A stretch of 64,000 bases of DNA from NCBI RefSeq assembly GCF_020905335.1, contig NZ_JAJJMN010000001.1, positions 558,001-622,000 of the forward strand. The letters are read 5' to 3'. The position numbers and the translations under genes are program-made. This document shows, one piece after another, positions 35,510 through 43,064 of this stretch. The first letter of the stretch is position 1, and every line of letters begins with the position of its first letter. The notes below the pieces were generated by a model, which saw only the letters and a program-made list of their open reading frames with translations, did not search any database and was not told the DNA's origin. The DNA is from Flavobacterium lipolyticum. GTDB taxonomy: Bacteria > Bacteroidota > Bacteroidia > Flavobacteriales > Flavobacteriaceae.

Positions 35510-36002
35510 GTTAATCTTTTATATAGGCAATTGAATACTATAAGTCACTTTTAAAACCTCTTATTCCCTCTAAAACCTCTTCATTTTCAGTAGCGAATTT
35601 ATTAACTTTTGCATGAGTAAAAGAATTCAAATCTACTTTTTTGACGTTTTTAAGCAAGAATTACGGATTACAAAAATTAACCTCTGCATAATCGTTATTT
35701 GATATTATTAGCTGTTCATTTTTAAAAAATACATAACACACAAATAACAACAAACCACACAAAAGAATAGGTTCACATAAAAAATAAAATAAAAAAAAAT
35801 ACAAAAACATCAAAAACCAATGCAATAAAAAAACACACCCCCATAAAAAATACCACCTAATTCAAAACAACAAAAAATACAACAAAAACCACTCACCACT
35901 AAAGAGGTAAAAAAAATCGATATCAAAAAAAGAAAAAATTCCTACAAATTTAAATCCTGAAAAACAAAAATTCAACGGTTAACGCTCATTGCCAAAAACA
36001 AC

Positions 36003-36030
36003 AAAGCCCATTCTAATTTGAACGGGCTTT
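36003..36030. terminator. Isolated terminator-like hairpin
   Basis: AAAGCCC pairs with GGGCTTT around a 14-nt interior and is followed by ACAAAAAAA on one side and preceded by AACAAC on the other. No gene ends nearby; it may close a small RNA or be a remnant. Confidence 0.45.
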
Positions 36031-36286
36031 ACAAAAAAAGCAAACCATAACAACTCCATAAAAAGTATGTTTCCGGTCAAATAAAAGTAAATATGAAAAT
36101 ACTTTTTGGGTAATGAGAGACTGCACAAAGTTTATCAAACAAAAAAAATGCTCTCTTAAACCATTTACGTTTCGCTCCGCTGGAACTTTTCTACTATCGG
36201 AAAATTACATTTGCAACAAACCTTTTGCTTTGCTGGAGCAGTTTCGAAAAAAAAACTAGAATAGTTACTTCCGAAAAAATCTAATT

Positions 36287-36332
36287 AAAAAAAACAGGAC
36301 TGACTCATTTTTGAGACAGCCCTGTTTTTTTT
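36287..36332 (-). terminator. Terminator of the aldo/keto reductase gene
   Basis: A 12-bp stem (AAAAAAAACAGG with CCTGTTTTTTTT) with inner pairing CTCA/TGAG lies about 20 bp past the stop codon on the minus strand. Confidence 0.75.
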
Positions 36333-36351
36333 AAAGTATCTAAAATTTGAT

Positions 36352-37308
36352 CTATGCTAAAATTTTCTCAATTGCATTTATTTCGTCTTCCGCGAAATCA
36401 AGATTTTGCAAACATTCGATATTATTATTCAATTGCTTTACAGAGCTTGCTCCGATCAAAACTGAAGTAATTCGTTTGTCCTTTTGGAGCCATGACAAAG
36501 CCATTTGAGCCAAAGACTGATTTCTGTTTCGGGCAATTTCGTTCAACTGAACTAATTTCTGGATGCGTTCCTGTGTCACCTCATCTTCTTTCAAATGTCC
36601 GTTTGGATTATGTGCCCTTGAATTCTCAGGGATTCCGTTTAGATATTTATCCGTCAGAAGTCCCTGTGCCAAAGGAGAAAAAGCAATACAACCTACTCCC
36701 TTTTCTTCGAGAACATCTAATAAGCCGTTTTCTACCCAACGCTCCAGCATAGAATACTTGGCCTGGTGGATCAAACATGGCGTCCCCAATTGCTTCAAAA
36801 CATCTACAGCCACTCTGGTTTGTTCTGCCGAATAGTTACTTATTCCCACATACAAAGCTTTTCCACTTCTCACAGCATAATCTAAAGCCATCATCGTTTC
36901 CTCAATTGGAGTCTCAGGATCTGGACGATGTGAATAAAAAATATCCACATAATCTACCTTCATTCTTTTTAAGCTCTGATCCAGACTTGACAGTAAATAC
37001 TTACGAGAACCCCAATCTCCATAAGGGCCATCCCACATGGTATAACCAGCTTTGGTCGAGATAATGATTTCATCTCTTAAATTTCCCTGAAAGTTATGCC
37101 AGAGTATTTTTCCAAAATTAGTTTCTGCAGATCCGGGAACCGGCCCATAATTATTGGCCAGATCATAATGTGTAATTCCTTTATCAAAAGCTTCAACGGC
37201 AATACATTCCGCAGTATCAAAATTATCTACCGATCCGAAGTTATGCCACAATCCTAAAGAAATCTGAGGCAGTAACAATCCGCTTTTTCCACATCTGTTA
37301 TATTTCAT
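36352..37308 (-). CDS. Aldo/keto reductase, YghZ-like
   Basis: This 318-residue TIM-barrel oxidoreductase has the catalytic tetrad context FDKGITHYDLANNYG (Asp, Tyr), IISTKAG (Lys) and YSHRPDPETP (His). GIANYS-like GISNYSAEQT and the cofactor segment SVLIGASSVKQLNNN are also present. The MKYNRCGKSGLLLPQISLGLWHNFG start and WDGPYGDWGSRKYL are characteristic of the YghZ group, whose E. coli member reduces L-glyceraldehyde 3-phosphate with NADPH and detoxifies methylglyoxal. The ATG at 37308 is used; an upstream in-frame codon at 37350 adds an unlikely extension. It is transcribed alone. Confidence 0.9.
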   Translation of the reverse strand: MKYNRCGKSGLLLPQISLGLWHNFGSVDNFDTAECIAVEAFDKGITHYDLANNYGPVPGSAETNFGKILWHNFQGNLRDEIIISTKAGYTMWDGPYGDWGSRKYLLSSLDQSLKRMKVDYVDIFYSHRPDPETPIEETMMALDYAVRSGKALYVGISNYSAEQTRVAVDVLKQLGTPCLIHQAKYSMLERWVENGLLDVLEEKGVGCIAFSPLAQGLLTDKYLNGIPENSRAHNPNGHLKEDEVTQERIQKLVQLNEIARNRNQSLAQMALSWLQKDKRITSVLIGASSVKQLNNNIECLQNLDFAEDEINAIEKILA

Positions 37309-37412
37309 TGTTGTAATTATAAGTTTTATAGCATTTAAAGGTAGAAACAAACCCTATTATTTTAAAAGCAAATAGTGCTTTATTTTTGTAAATTTGTTTA
37401 AACAATAAATTT

Positions 37413-37643
37413 ATGGAAAATAACTGGCAAAACTTAATTTCAATCGATCCGGACATTCGGTTTGGTAAACCTGTGATTGCAGGAACCCGAATTTGCGTCT
37501 CAGACATTCTTTCCTGGCTATCTACAGCTATGACTTTCGAAGAAATTATAGCTGATTTTCCCGAACTAAAAAAAGAGCATATTTTAGCGGCTTTAGCCTT
37601 TGCTGCAAACAGGGAAAATATAACCAAAATAATCGCAGCCTAA
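37413..37643 (+). CDS. DUF433 antitoxin (VapB45-like)
   Basis: This 76-residue protein consists of one DUF433 domain: LISIDPDIRFGKPVIAGTRICVSDILSWLSTAMTFEEIIADFPEL, where FGKPVIAGTR is the family signature and the rest is a winged-helix fold. Such proteins pair with PIN-like toxins as antitoxins that bind operator DNA and the toxin. The stop codon overlaps the start of the next gene by one base (TAATG), the usual coupling for a toxin-antitoxin pair. A -7 box TATTTTTG lies at 37381-37388. Confidence 0.88.
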   Translation: MENNWQNLISIDPDIRFGKPVIAGTRICVSDILSWLSTAMTFEEIIADFPELKKEHILAALAFAANRENITKIIAA

Positions 37644-37978
37644 TGAAATTACTTTTGGATGCAAATATCTCATGGAGGGTAATTAAGAGCATTGAAAATG
37701 AATTTTCAAATTGTTTGCATTGCAAAGATATTCGAATAAACCAGCCTGCAAAAGATATTGAGATTTGGAATTTCGCCAAACAAAACAATTTCACCATACT
37801 TACTCACGATGATGATTTTGAAAAACTATTGCTTTTAAAGGGAGCGCCGCCAAAAGTAATAATTCTAAAGACTTTCAACAAAAATACGAACCAAATTGCT
37901 GAGCTTTTAATCTCAAAAAGGGAAGCTATTATTTCTTTTATTTCAAATGATGACTTACTGATCTTAGAGATTTATTAA
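37643..37978 (+). CDS. DUF5615 PIN-like toxin
   Basis: This 111-residue PIN-like protein opens MKLLLDANISWRV (the first acidic residue, Asp6). It contains DIRINQPAKDIEIWNFAKQNNFTILTHDDDFEKLLLLKGAPPKVIIL, where the acidic cluster DDD supplies further metal ligands, and it ends with a short helix. DUF5615 proteins are Mut7-C/PIN-like RNases acting as toxins with DUF433 partners. It overlaps the antitoxin gene by one base. The A+T content is as in the neighbours, so it does not look recently acquired. Confidence 0.88.
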   Translation: MKLLLDANISWRVIKSIENEFSNCLHCKDIRINQPAKDIEIWNFAKQNNFTILTHDDDFEKLLLLKGAPPKVIILKTFNKNTNQIAELLISKREAIISFISNDDLLILEIY

Positions 37979-38077
37979 TTGTGTTGCTTCAAGACCGGTT
38001 TTATGAACAAGTAAAATTTTGTTATCAAGACATGAATACTTGGCTTTTTTGATTACAAATCAAATTTTATAACTGTT

Positions 38078-39460
38078 TCATTCCGTACTAAAACAAGAAG
38101 CAGGCAAATTCACTTTATTAAACAGATCAGATTGAATTGTATTTCCCCAGGCAAAACGAACCTTAACCGGATTTTTAACTTTTTTACTGCTTACTACGAC
38201 CTGATCGTTTCTAATTAAAGCTTCGGCCGTATAGAAAATACCATCTGCTCCTGCAATTTCAAACTGGTTGGACAGCTTATTTTTAAAATACAAACCATCG
38301 GCATAGTCAAAAGAAAGAGTTATTACCTCTTTATCGATTTTAAAACTCTTAAAAAGAGGTCCATTGACCAGCCCAACAGTAATTTTATAAGTATTTTCCA
38401 AAGCCAGATTGGCTAAACGGACTCCTACTGTCTTTTTATCTTTGGGATGAATTTCTTTTACATCTGAAATATCACTGGTTACAGTCATTCCGGTATTCGA
38501 AACCTCTTTGAGTAATTTTCTTTGTGAATTTCTTATGATGGCATTATGAAAATTATTACTTCCTGTTTTAAAAGGGGCAATTTGTACATAATAAAACGGA
38601 AAATCATCGTTCCAGACTTTCCTCCATGAAGCAATTAAAGCCGATAATGTTTTGTCATATACTAAAGAACCAACATTCGATTCTCCCTGATACCAAATTG
38701 TTCCGGCAATCTTGTATCCAACAAAAGGATAGATCATCGCATTGTACGCACGTCCCGGCTGTCGGGGTCCATACTCCTGCTCATTTAATTTTCTTGCATT
38801 TTCTAACAAAACAGGATCCTTCTGAACGACTTCTTCGGGTATCCAGACTTCTGCGGGAGTACCTCCCCAGTTAGAAGATATTAACCCAATTGGAACATTC
38901 TTTAGTTCTTCTCTTAAGCGTTTGGCAAAAAAATAACCAACAGCACTAAAGTATTTCATGGTTTCGGAAGTCGATTCTGTCCAGTTACCAAGCAGATTGT
39001 TCTGTTGTGTTGTAGCTGTTAATTTCGGAACGTTAAAAAATCGAATATTAGGATTTGCTGCATTTTTAGTTTCTTCCTCCCCATTGTCTATCCCCCAGCT
39101 TGATGACATTTCCATATTCGATTGCCCCGAACAGACCCAAACTTCGCCAATCAAAATATTTTTAAGAATAATTTCGTTGTACCCTTTGATAGAAATTACA
39201 TAAGGACCACCGGCTTCGGGTGTTTTTATTTTCAGCTCCCATTGCGCCAGATTGTTTGCTTTAACTTTATACTCGATGTTGCTCCAGTCAACCACTAATC
39301 TGATTTCTTCCTGTGGATTGGCCCAACCCCAAATCTTAACTTCAGCATTGCGCTGTAAAACCATATTATCACCAAAAATATTGGGTAGAGAGACATTTGC
39401 CATCATAAAACCGGGAATAATCAACAGAAAGAGAACAAACTTAAACATATTATTTTTCAT
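38078..39460 (-). CDS. Sialate O-acetylesterase (SGNH-type)
   Basis: This 460-residue secreted esterase has a signal peptide (about residues 1-21, FLLIIPGFMMA). An N-terminal beta-sandwich (VSLPNIFGDNMVLQRNAEVKIWGWA) precedes the catalytic domain. VWVCSGQSNMEMS carries the nucleophile Ser, GTIWYQGESNVG is the second block, and the SDISDVKEIHPKDK segment holds the Asp-x-x-His-like end. Family members remove O-acetyl groups from sialic acids or hemicellulose sugars in the periplasm or outside. No polysaccharide-utilisation locus surrounds it. It is a single-gene unit. Confidence 0.9.
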   Translation of the reverse strand: MKNNMFKFVLFLLIIPGFMMANVSLPNIFGDNMVLQRNAEVKIWGWANPQEEIRLVVDWSNIEYKVKANNLAQWELKIKTPEAGGPYVISIKGYNEIILKNILIGEVWVCSGQSNMEMSSSWGIDNGEEETKNAANPNIRFFNVPKLTATTQQNNLLGNWTESTSETMKYFSAVGYFFAKRLREELKNVPIGLISSNWGGTPAEVWIPEEVVQKDPVLLENARKLNEQEYGPRQPGRAYNAMIYPFVGYKIAGTIWYQGESNVGSLVYDKTLSALIASWRKVWNDDFPFYYVQIAPFKTGSNNFHNAIIRNSQRKLLKEVSNTGMTVTSDISDVKEIHPKDKKTVGVRLANLALENTYKITVGLVNGPLFKSFKIDKEVITLSFDYADGLYFKNKLSNQFEIAGADGIFYTAEALIRNDQVVVSSKKVKNPVKVRFAWGNTIQSDLFNKVNLPASCFSTE

Positions 39461-39652
39461 CGTATCGCTTTTTTAAGAGAACCTGCTTAGTCTGACTATA
39501 GCCATCTTAATTTTTAAGTACCTATTGCATTTTAACAATTTCACCTGTTTTAGTCCGGTGATATTGTAAAAAAACGCTCTACACTTTCCATAAAAAACAT
39601 CGTTCTTAAAGATATTAATTTTTAAAAGGATAAAAAAACAACATAAAAAAAA

Positions 39653-39677
39653 CTCCGGATACATTACATATCCGGAG
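39653..39677 (-). terminator. Terminator of the DUF1573 gene
   Basis: A perfect 9-bp stem (CTCCGGATA with TATCCGGAG) and a 7-nt loop is followed on the minus strand by TTTTTTTT. It lies about 35 bp past the stop codon. Confidence 0.85.
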
Positions 39678-39710
39678 CTTCTCGCTTTATAACTAATATA
39701 TTTAAAACTC

Positions 39711-40127
39711 TTAGATCACTGTGCCTTTTAGTGTAAGGACTTTTGGAGTGCTTTCGGCACTTGTGGTTACTGTAACTGTTTTAGTAAAACCACCTTTATT
39801 GGCAGCATTATAAGTCGCAGTAACTTTTGCTGATTTTCCAGGCAAAATAGGTTCTTTGGTATAATCTGTTGCTGTACAACCGCAAGACCCCACTACATTT
39901 GTAATGACAACAGCAGTTTTACCGGTATTTTTAAATTCGTAAACAATTGCTTTTGGAGTTCCCTGAGGAATTTCTCCTACATCTATAGTTTCAGCTTTCC
40001 ATACTACAGTTGAAGCTGCTGCTGCAGCAACTTTTGTTTCAGAATTTAATGACTTTAACGGTGCGATTGCCGAAAAAGACATTAAACCTAGTGCCAAAGC
40101 TAACATCGAAATTTTAATCATTTTCAT
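39711..40127 (-). CDS. DUF1573 domain secreted protein
   Basis: This 138-residue protein has a signal peptide (about residues 1-22) and one immunoglobulin-like DUF1573 domain: GEIPQGTPKAIVYEFKNTGKTAVVITNVVGSCGCTATDY, then ILPGKSAKVTATYN and KTVTVTTSAESTPKVLTLKG. The SCGCT motif is diagnostic. The domain is common in Bacteroidota periplasmic or surface proteins and has no known enzymatic role. It has its own terminator and lies divergent from the histidine kinase at 40279. Confidence 0.9.
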   Translation of the reverse strand: MKMIKISMLALALGLMSFSAIAPLKSLNSETKVAAAAASTVVWKAETIDVGEIPQGTPKAIVYEFKNTGKTAVVITNVVGSCGCTATDYTKEPILPGKSAKVTATYNAANKGGFTKTVTVTTSAESTPKVLTLKGTVI

Positions 40128-40278
40128 AGCTAAATATTTTATTGGTTAATGATATTTCAAAAGTACTTCTGAACTGATCAAATCGCTGTTAACCGCTTTC
40201 AAATCTTTGTTAACGACTTGTTAATTGGCGTTTTTCACTATAAATTTGATTAATATTACACTTTAAAAAACTGTTTTC

Positions 40279-41541
40279 TTGAAACTCAACAAACTCAATA
40301 GCATCATTTTATTAGGCTTAGTGGCTATTATCAGTATACTGGTAACACAGCTGCTTTGGACCAAAGAAGCTTTTACTATAGAACAAAAAAAACTCAGTCA
40401 AAAAGCACATCTCGCTTTGCTTGAAGTCGCTAAAAAACTATACGAAGGAACCAATCATGAACTTCCGGCACAAAATCCTGTTCAAAAGATTGCCAACGAT
40501 TATTATATCGTAAATATTGACAATGATTTTGAACCTGATATTCTTGAATTTTACCTGAAAAGTGAGTTCAAAAAAATGAACATTACGACTGATTTTGAAT
40601 ATGCGATGTACAATTGTCAGAGTGACGAAATGGTGTATGGGAATTATATTTCTCTATCTGAAAAAAAGACAATCAAGCAACCGGTTTATTTTCCAAAACA
40701 CAAGAACCTGGTTTATTATTTCGCCATACGTTTTCCAAATGAGACGACCTATTTGTTTAGTTCGATGCGATTCTGGTTTATTCTTTCGATTGCTCTGATT
40801 CTTATTTTGTTAATTTATGTGTACTCGATTTTCACCCTTTTACAACAAAAAAAATACTCCGAACTGCAGCGTGATTTCATCAACAATATGACGCATGAGT
40901 TTAAAACCCCATTATCTTCCATTCTGATTGCCTCTAAATATCTGATCGAGCAGACACCTATTAAAGAAGACAAAAAACTGTATACGTACACTGACATCAT
41001 TATCAACCAAAGCAACAAACTGAATGGTCATATTGAAAAGATTTTAAATGTGGCTAAATCAGATTATGCACCACTGGAATTAAAGAAGGAGGCGGTTTTA
41101 GTTGTTCCGATTATTGAAGAAGTAATTCAAAACATCCTTTTAAAATATCCGGAGGCAAATATCAAAATTGAAACTCTTTCCAAGGAGCACAAGATCGAAA
41201 CGGACGTTTTTCATTTCTCGAATTTAGTTTATAATTTACTTGATAATGCCGTTAAATATTGTTCCGGAGAATGTCTCATTCTAATTGGAATAACGGCCGA
41301 AAATTCGGTTTTAAAACTGGCTTTCAAAGACAATGGAGTTGGAATTTCATCTAAAAACCTTTCTTTTATTTTTGATAAGTTCTACCGCGCTCAAAACGAA
41401 AAAAGCAATGAGGTAACCGGTTTTGGACTAGGTTTGTATTATGTAAAAGAAATTTGCAACTTGCATAACTGGAAAATAAAAGCGGAGAACAATTCCGAAA
41501 AAGGCATCACTATAACTTTATCAATTCCATATAAAAAATGA
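40279..41541 (+). CDS. Membrane sensor histidine kinase
   Basis: This 420-residue kinase has two membrane segments (about residues 9-28 and 165-187) flanking a periplasmic sensor region of about 135 residues. A HisKA box NNMTHEFKTPLSSI (phospho-acceptor His206) follows. The ATPase shows YNLLDNAVKYCSGE (N box), DNGVGISSKNL (G1) and FGLGLYYVKEICN (G2). No ATG exists before residue 95, so it starts at the TTG at 40279. The response regulator gene overlaps its end by 4 bp (ATGA). The arrangement and lengths resemble the RprX/RprY pair of Bacteroides. Confidence 0.92.
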   Translation: MKLNKLNSIILLGLVAIISILVTQLLWTKEAFTIEQKKLSQKAHLALLEVAKKLYEGTNHELPAQNPVQKIANDYYIVNIDNDFEPDILEFYLKSEFKKMNITTDFEYAMYNCQSDEMVYGNYISLSEKKTIKQPVYFPKHKNLVYYFAIRFPNETTYLFSSMRFWFILSIALILILLIYVYSIFTLLQQKKYSELQRDFINNMTHEFKTPLSSILIASKYLIEQTPIKEDKKLYTYTDIIINQSNKLNGHIEKILNVAKSDYAPLELKKEAVLVVPIIEEVIQNILLKYPEANIKIETLSKEHKIETDVFHFSNLVYNLLDNAVKYCSGECLILIGITAENSVLKLAFKDNGVGISSKNLSFIFDKFYRAQNEKSNEVTGFGLGLYYVKEICNLHNWKIKAENNSEKGITITLSIPYKK

Positions 41542-42221
41542 AACAGTTCAAAATACTTTATACTGAAGACGATGAAACCCTGGCATTTCTGACCAAAGAC
41601 AATCTGGAACAGAACAACTATGAAGTGAATCATTGCCGTGACGGACAAATGGGTCTCGAAAACTTTAAAAAAGAAAATTTTGACATTTGTATTCTTGATA
41701 TCATGATGCCTAAGATGGATGGCTTTGAACTGGCCGCTCAAATCAGAAAATGCAACAGCGACATTCCGATTATCTTTCTTTCCGCCAAAACATTAAAGGA
41801 AGACCGTATTAAAGGACTGCGTTTGGGTGCCGATGATTATCTCGTAAAACCTTTTAGCATTGAGGAACTTCTTTTGAAAATTGAAATTTTTCTGAAGCGT
41901 TCACAGAAAAACATTCTGATTGAAAAACCGGTTTATGAGATTGGCAAATATCAATTTGACACGAGCAACTTTGTTCTTTTCAACGAAAGTGAAAAAATCA
42001 GTCTTACACAGCGCGAAGCCGAATTATTGAAATTATTCCTTGACAATAAAAACTCCGTTTTAAAAAGAGAACAAATCCTTACCTCTCTTTGGGGAACCGA
42101 TGATTATTTTATGGGACGTAGTCTGGACGTTTTTATTTCACGTCTTCGTAAGATTCTAAGCAACGAAAAAGGCATTTCTATTGAGAACCTTCACGGAATT
42201 GGTTTTCGATTTACCATGTAA
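41538..42221 (+). CDS. OmpR/PhoB-family response regulator (RprY-like)
   Basis: This 227-residue regulator has a receiver domain (residues 1-115: TEDDETLAF acidic pocket, phospho-acceptor Asp54 in CILDIMMPKMDGFE, Ser/Thr in IIFLSAK, Lys in LVKPFS) and an OmpR-type winged helix (about 130-227: ISLTQREAELLKLFLDNKNSVLKREQIL, SLDVFISRLRKIL, HGIGFRFTM). It overlaps the kinase gene by 4 bp and is its cognate partner. Targets are unknown. Confidence 0.94.
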   Translation: MKQFKILYTEDDETLAFLTKDNLEQNNYEVNHCRDGQMGLENFKKENFDICILDIMMPKMDGFELAAQIRKCNSDIPIIFLSAKTLKEDRIKGLRLGADDYLVKPFSIEELLLKIEIFLKRSQKNILIEKPVYEIGKYQFDTSNFVLFNESEKISLTQREAELLKLFLDNKNSVLKREQILTSLWGTDDYFMGRSLDVFISRLRKILSNEKGISIENLHGIGFRFTM

Positions 42222-42275
42222 TTTATAGGCTTAAATTCTTCCTTTTTTTGTATTTTAGTACTTATTTTCTCCAAT

Positions 42276-43040
42276 ATGAAATTACATCATTTACGCAACG
42301 CCACTTTAGTTATAGAAACTGAAACCGATGTTATATTGGTTGATCCGATGTTGGGAAAAAAGAAAACGATTGCACCTTTTACTATTTTCCGTTACAAACC
42401 CAAAAGAAACCCGCTTATCGCTTTACCCAAAAACAGTAGAGATATTTTGAGTAAAGTAACCGTCTGCCTTATTACTCACTTACATCCTGACCATATCGAT
42501 AAAGCGGGCGAGATTTTTTTAAGACGCAAAAGTATTCCGGTCATTTGCAGCAGCAAAGATCAAAGTGTTTTATCAAAAAGAGGTTTAAGCATCGTACAAA
42601 CCTTAAACTATTGGGAACCTCAGGAATTTCTGGGAGGTAAAATAACAGGAATTCCCGCCGTTCATGGTTATGGGTTTGTTGCCAAACTTATGGGAAACGT
42701 TATGGGCTTTCATATCGAATTACCCCATCAAAAATCTATTTATATCAGTTCTGATACTATTTTTACGGAACATGTACAAAAAGTCCTGATTGAGTTTAAA
42801 CCCGACATTTCGGTTGTCGCCTGCGGAACTGCCAGATTAGATTTCGGTCAGCCCTTATTGATGCGAATGAACGACATTCTAAAATTTGCCGCACTTGCTC
42901 CCGGAAAAGTATTTGCCAATCATCTGGAAGCTTTAAATCACTGTCCGACCACAAGAACAGCATTAAAACAAGCACTTCTGGACAATAATCTTTTGGATAA
43001 AGTTTCGATTCCACTTGACGGTACCTGTGTAGCATACTAA
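42276..43040 (+). CDS. MBL-fold metallo-hydrolase, UlaG-like
   Basis: This 254-residue protein has the beta-lactamase-like fold. MKLHHLRNATLVIETETDVILVDPML opens it; TLHPDHID-like THLHPDHID gives the metal motif HxHxDH; a later His (AVHGYG), Asp (SSDTIF) and His (ANHLEALNH) complete the site. The N-terminus and lengths are like UlaG/YcbL-type hydrolases. The substrate is not known. It follows the two-component system by 54 bp on the same strand and converges with the radical SAM gene. Confidence 0.85.
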   Translation: MKLHHLRNATLVIETETDVILVDPMLGKKKTIAPFTIFRYKPKRNPLIALPKNSRDILSKVTVCLITHLHPDHIDKAGEIFLRRKSIPVICSSKDQSVLSKRGLSIVQTLNYWEPQEFLGGKITGIPAVHGYGFVAKLMGNVMGFHIELPHQKSIYISSDTIFTEHVQKVLIEFKPDISVVACGTARLDFGQPLLMRMNDILKFAALAPGKVFANHLEALNHCPTTRTALKQALLDNNLLDKVSIPLDGTCVAY

Positions 43041-43064
43041 CCCTTCATTTAGCACAAAGAAAAA

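Larger units (their letters stand above)
35473..36351. other. 880-bp stretch without protein genes
   Basis: This stretch contains the porin leader with direct repeats (35478-35509) and a long A-rich tract (about 35720-35960) with almost no G. It also holds an isolated terminator-like hairpin at 36003-36030 and two related segments around 36171 and 36220 (TTTCGCTCCGCTGGAAC and TTTTGCTTTGCTGGAGC). The aldo/keto reductase terminator lies at its right edge. I find no ORF with coding character; a 29-residue ORF at 35613-35702 is probably chance. Confidence 0.6.

Noticed and set aside
35613..35702. 29-codon ORF with TTTTG upstream in the gene-free region
   Set aside because: Too short, with no recognisable features and no proper -7 box; probably chance.
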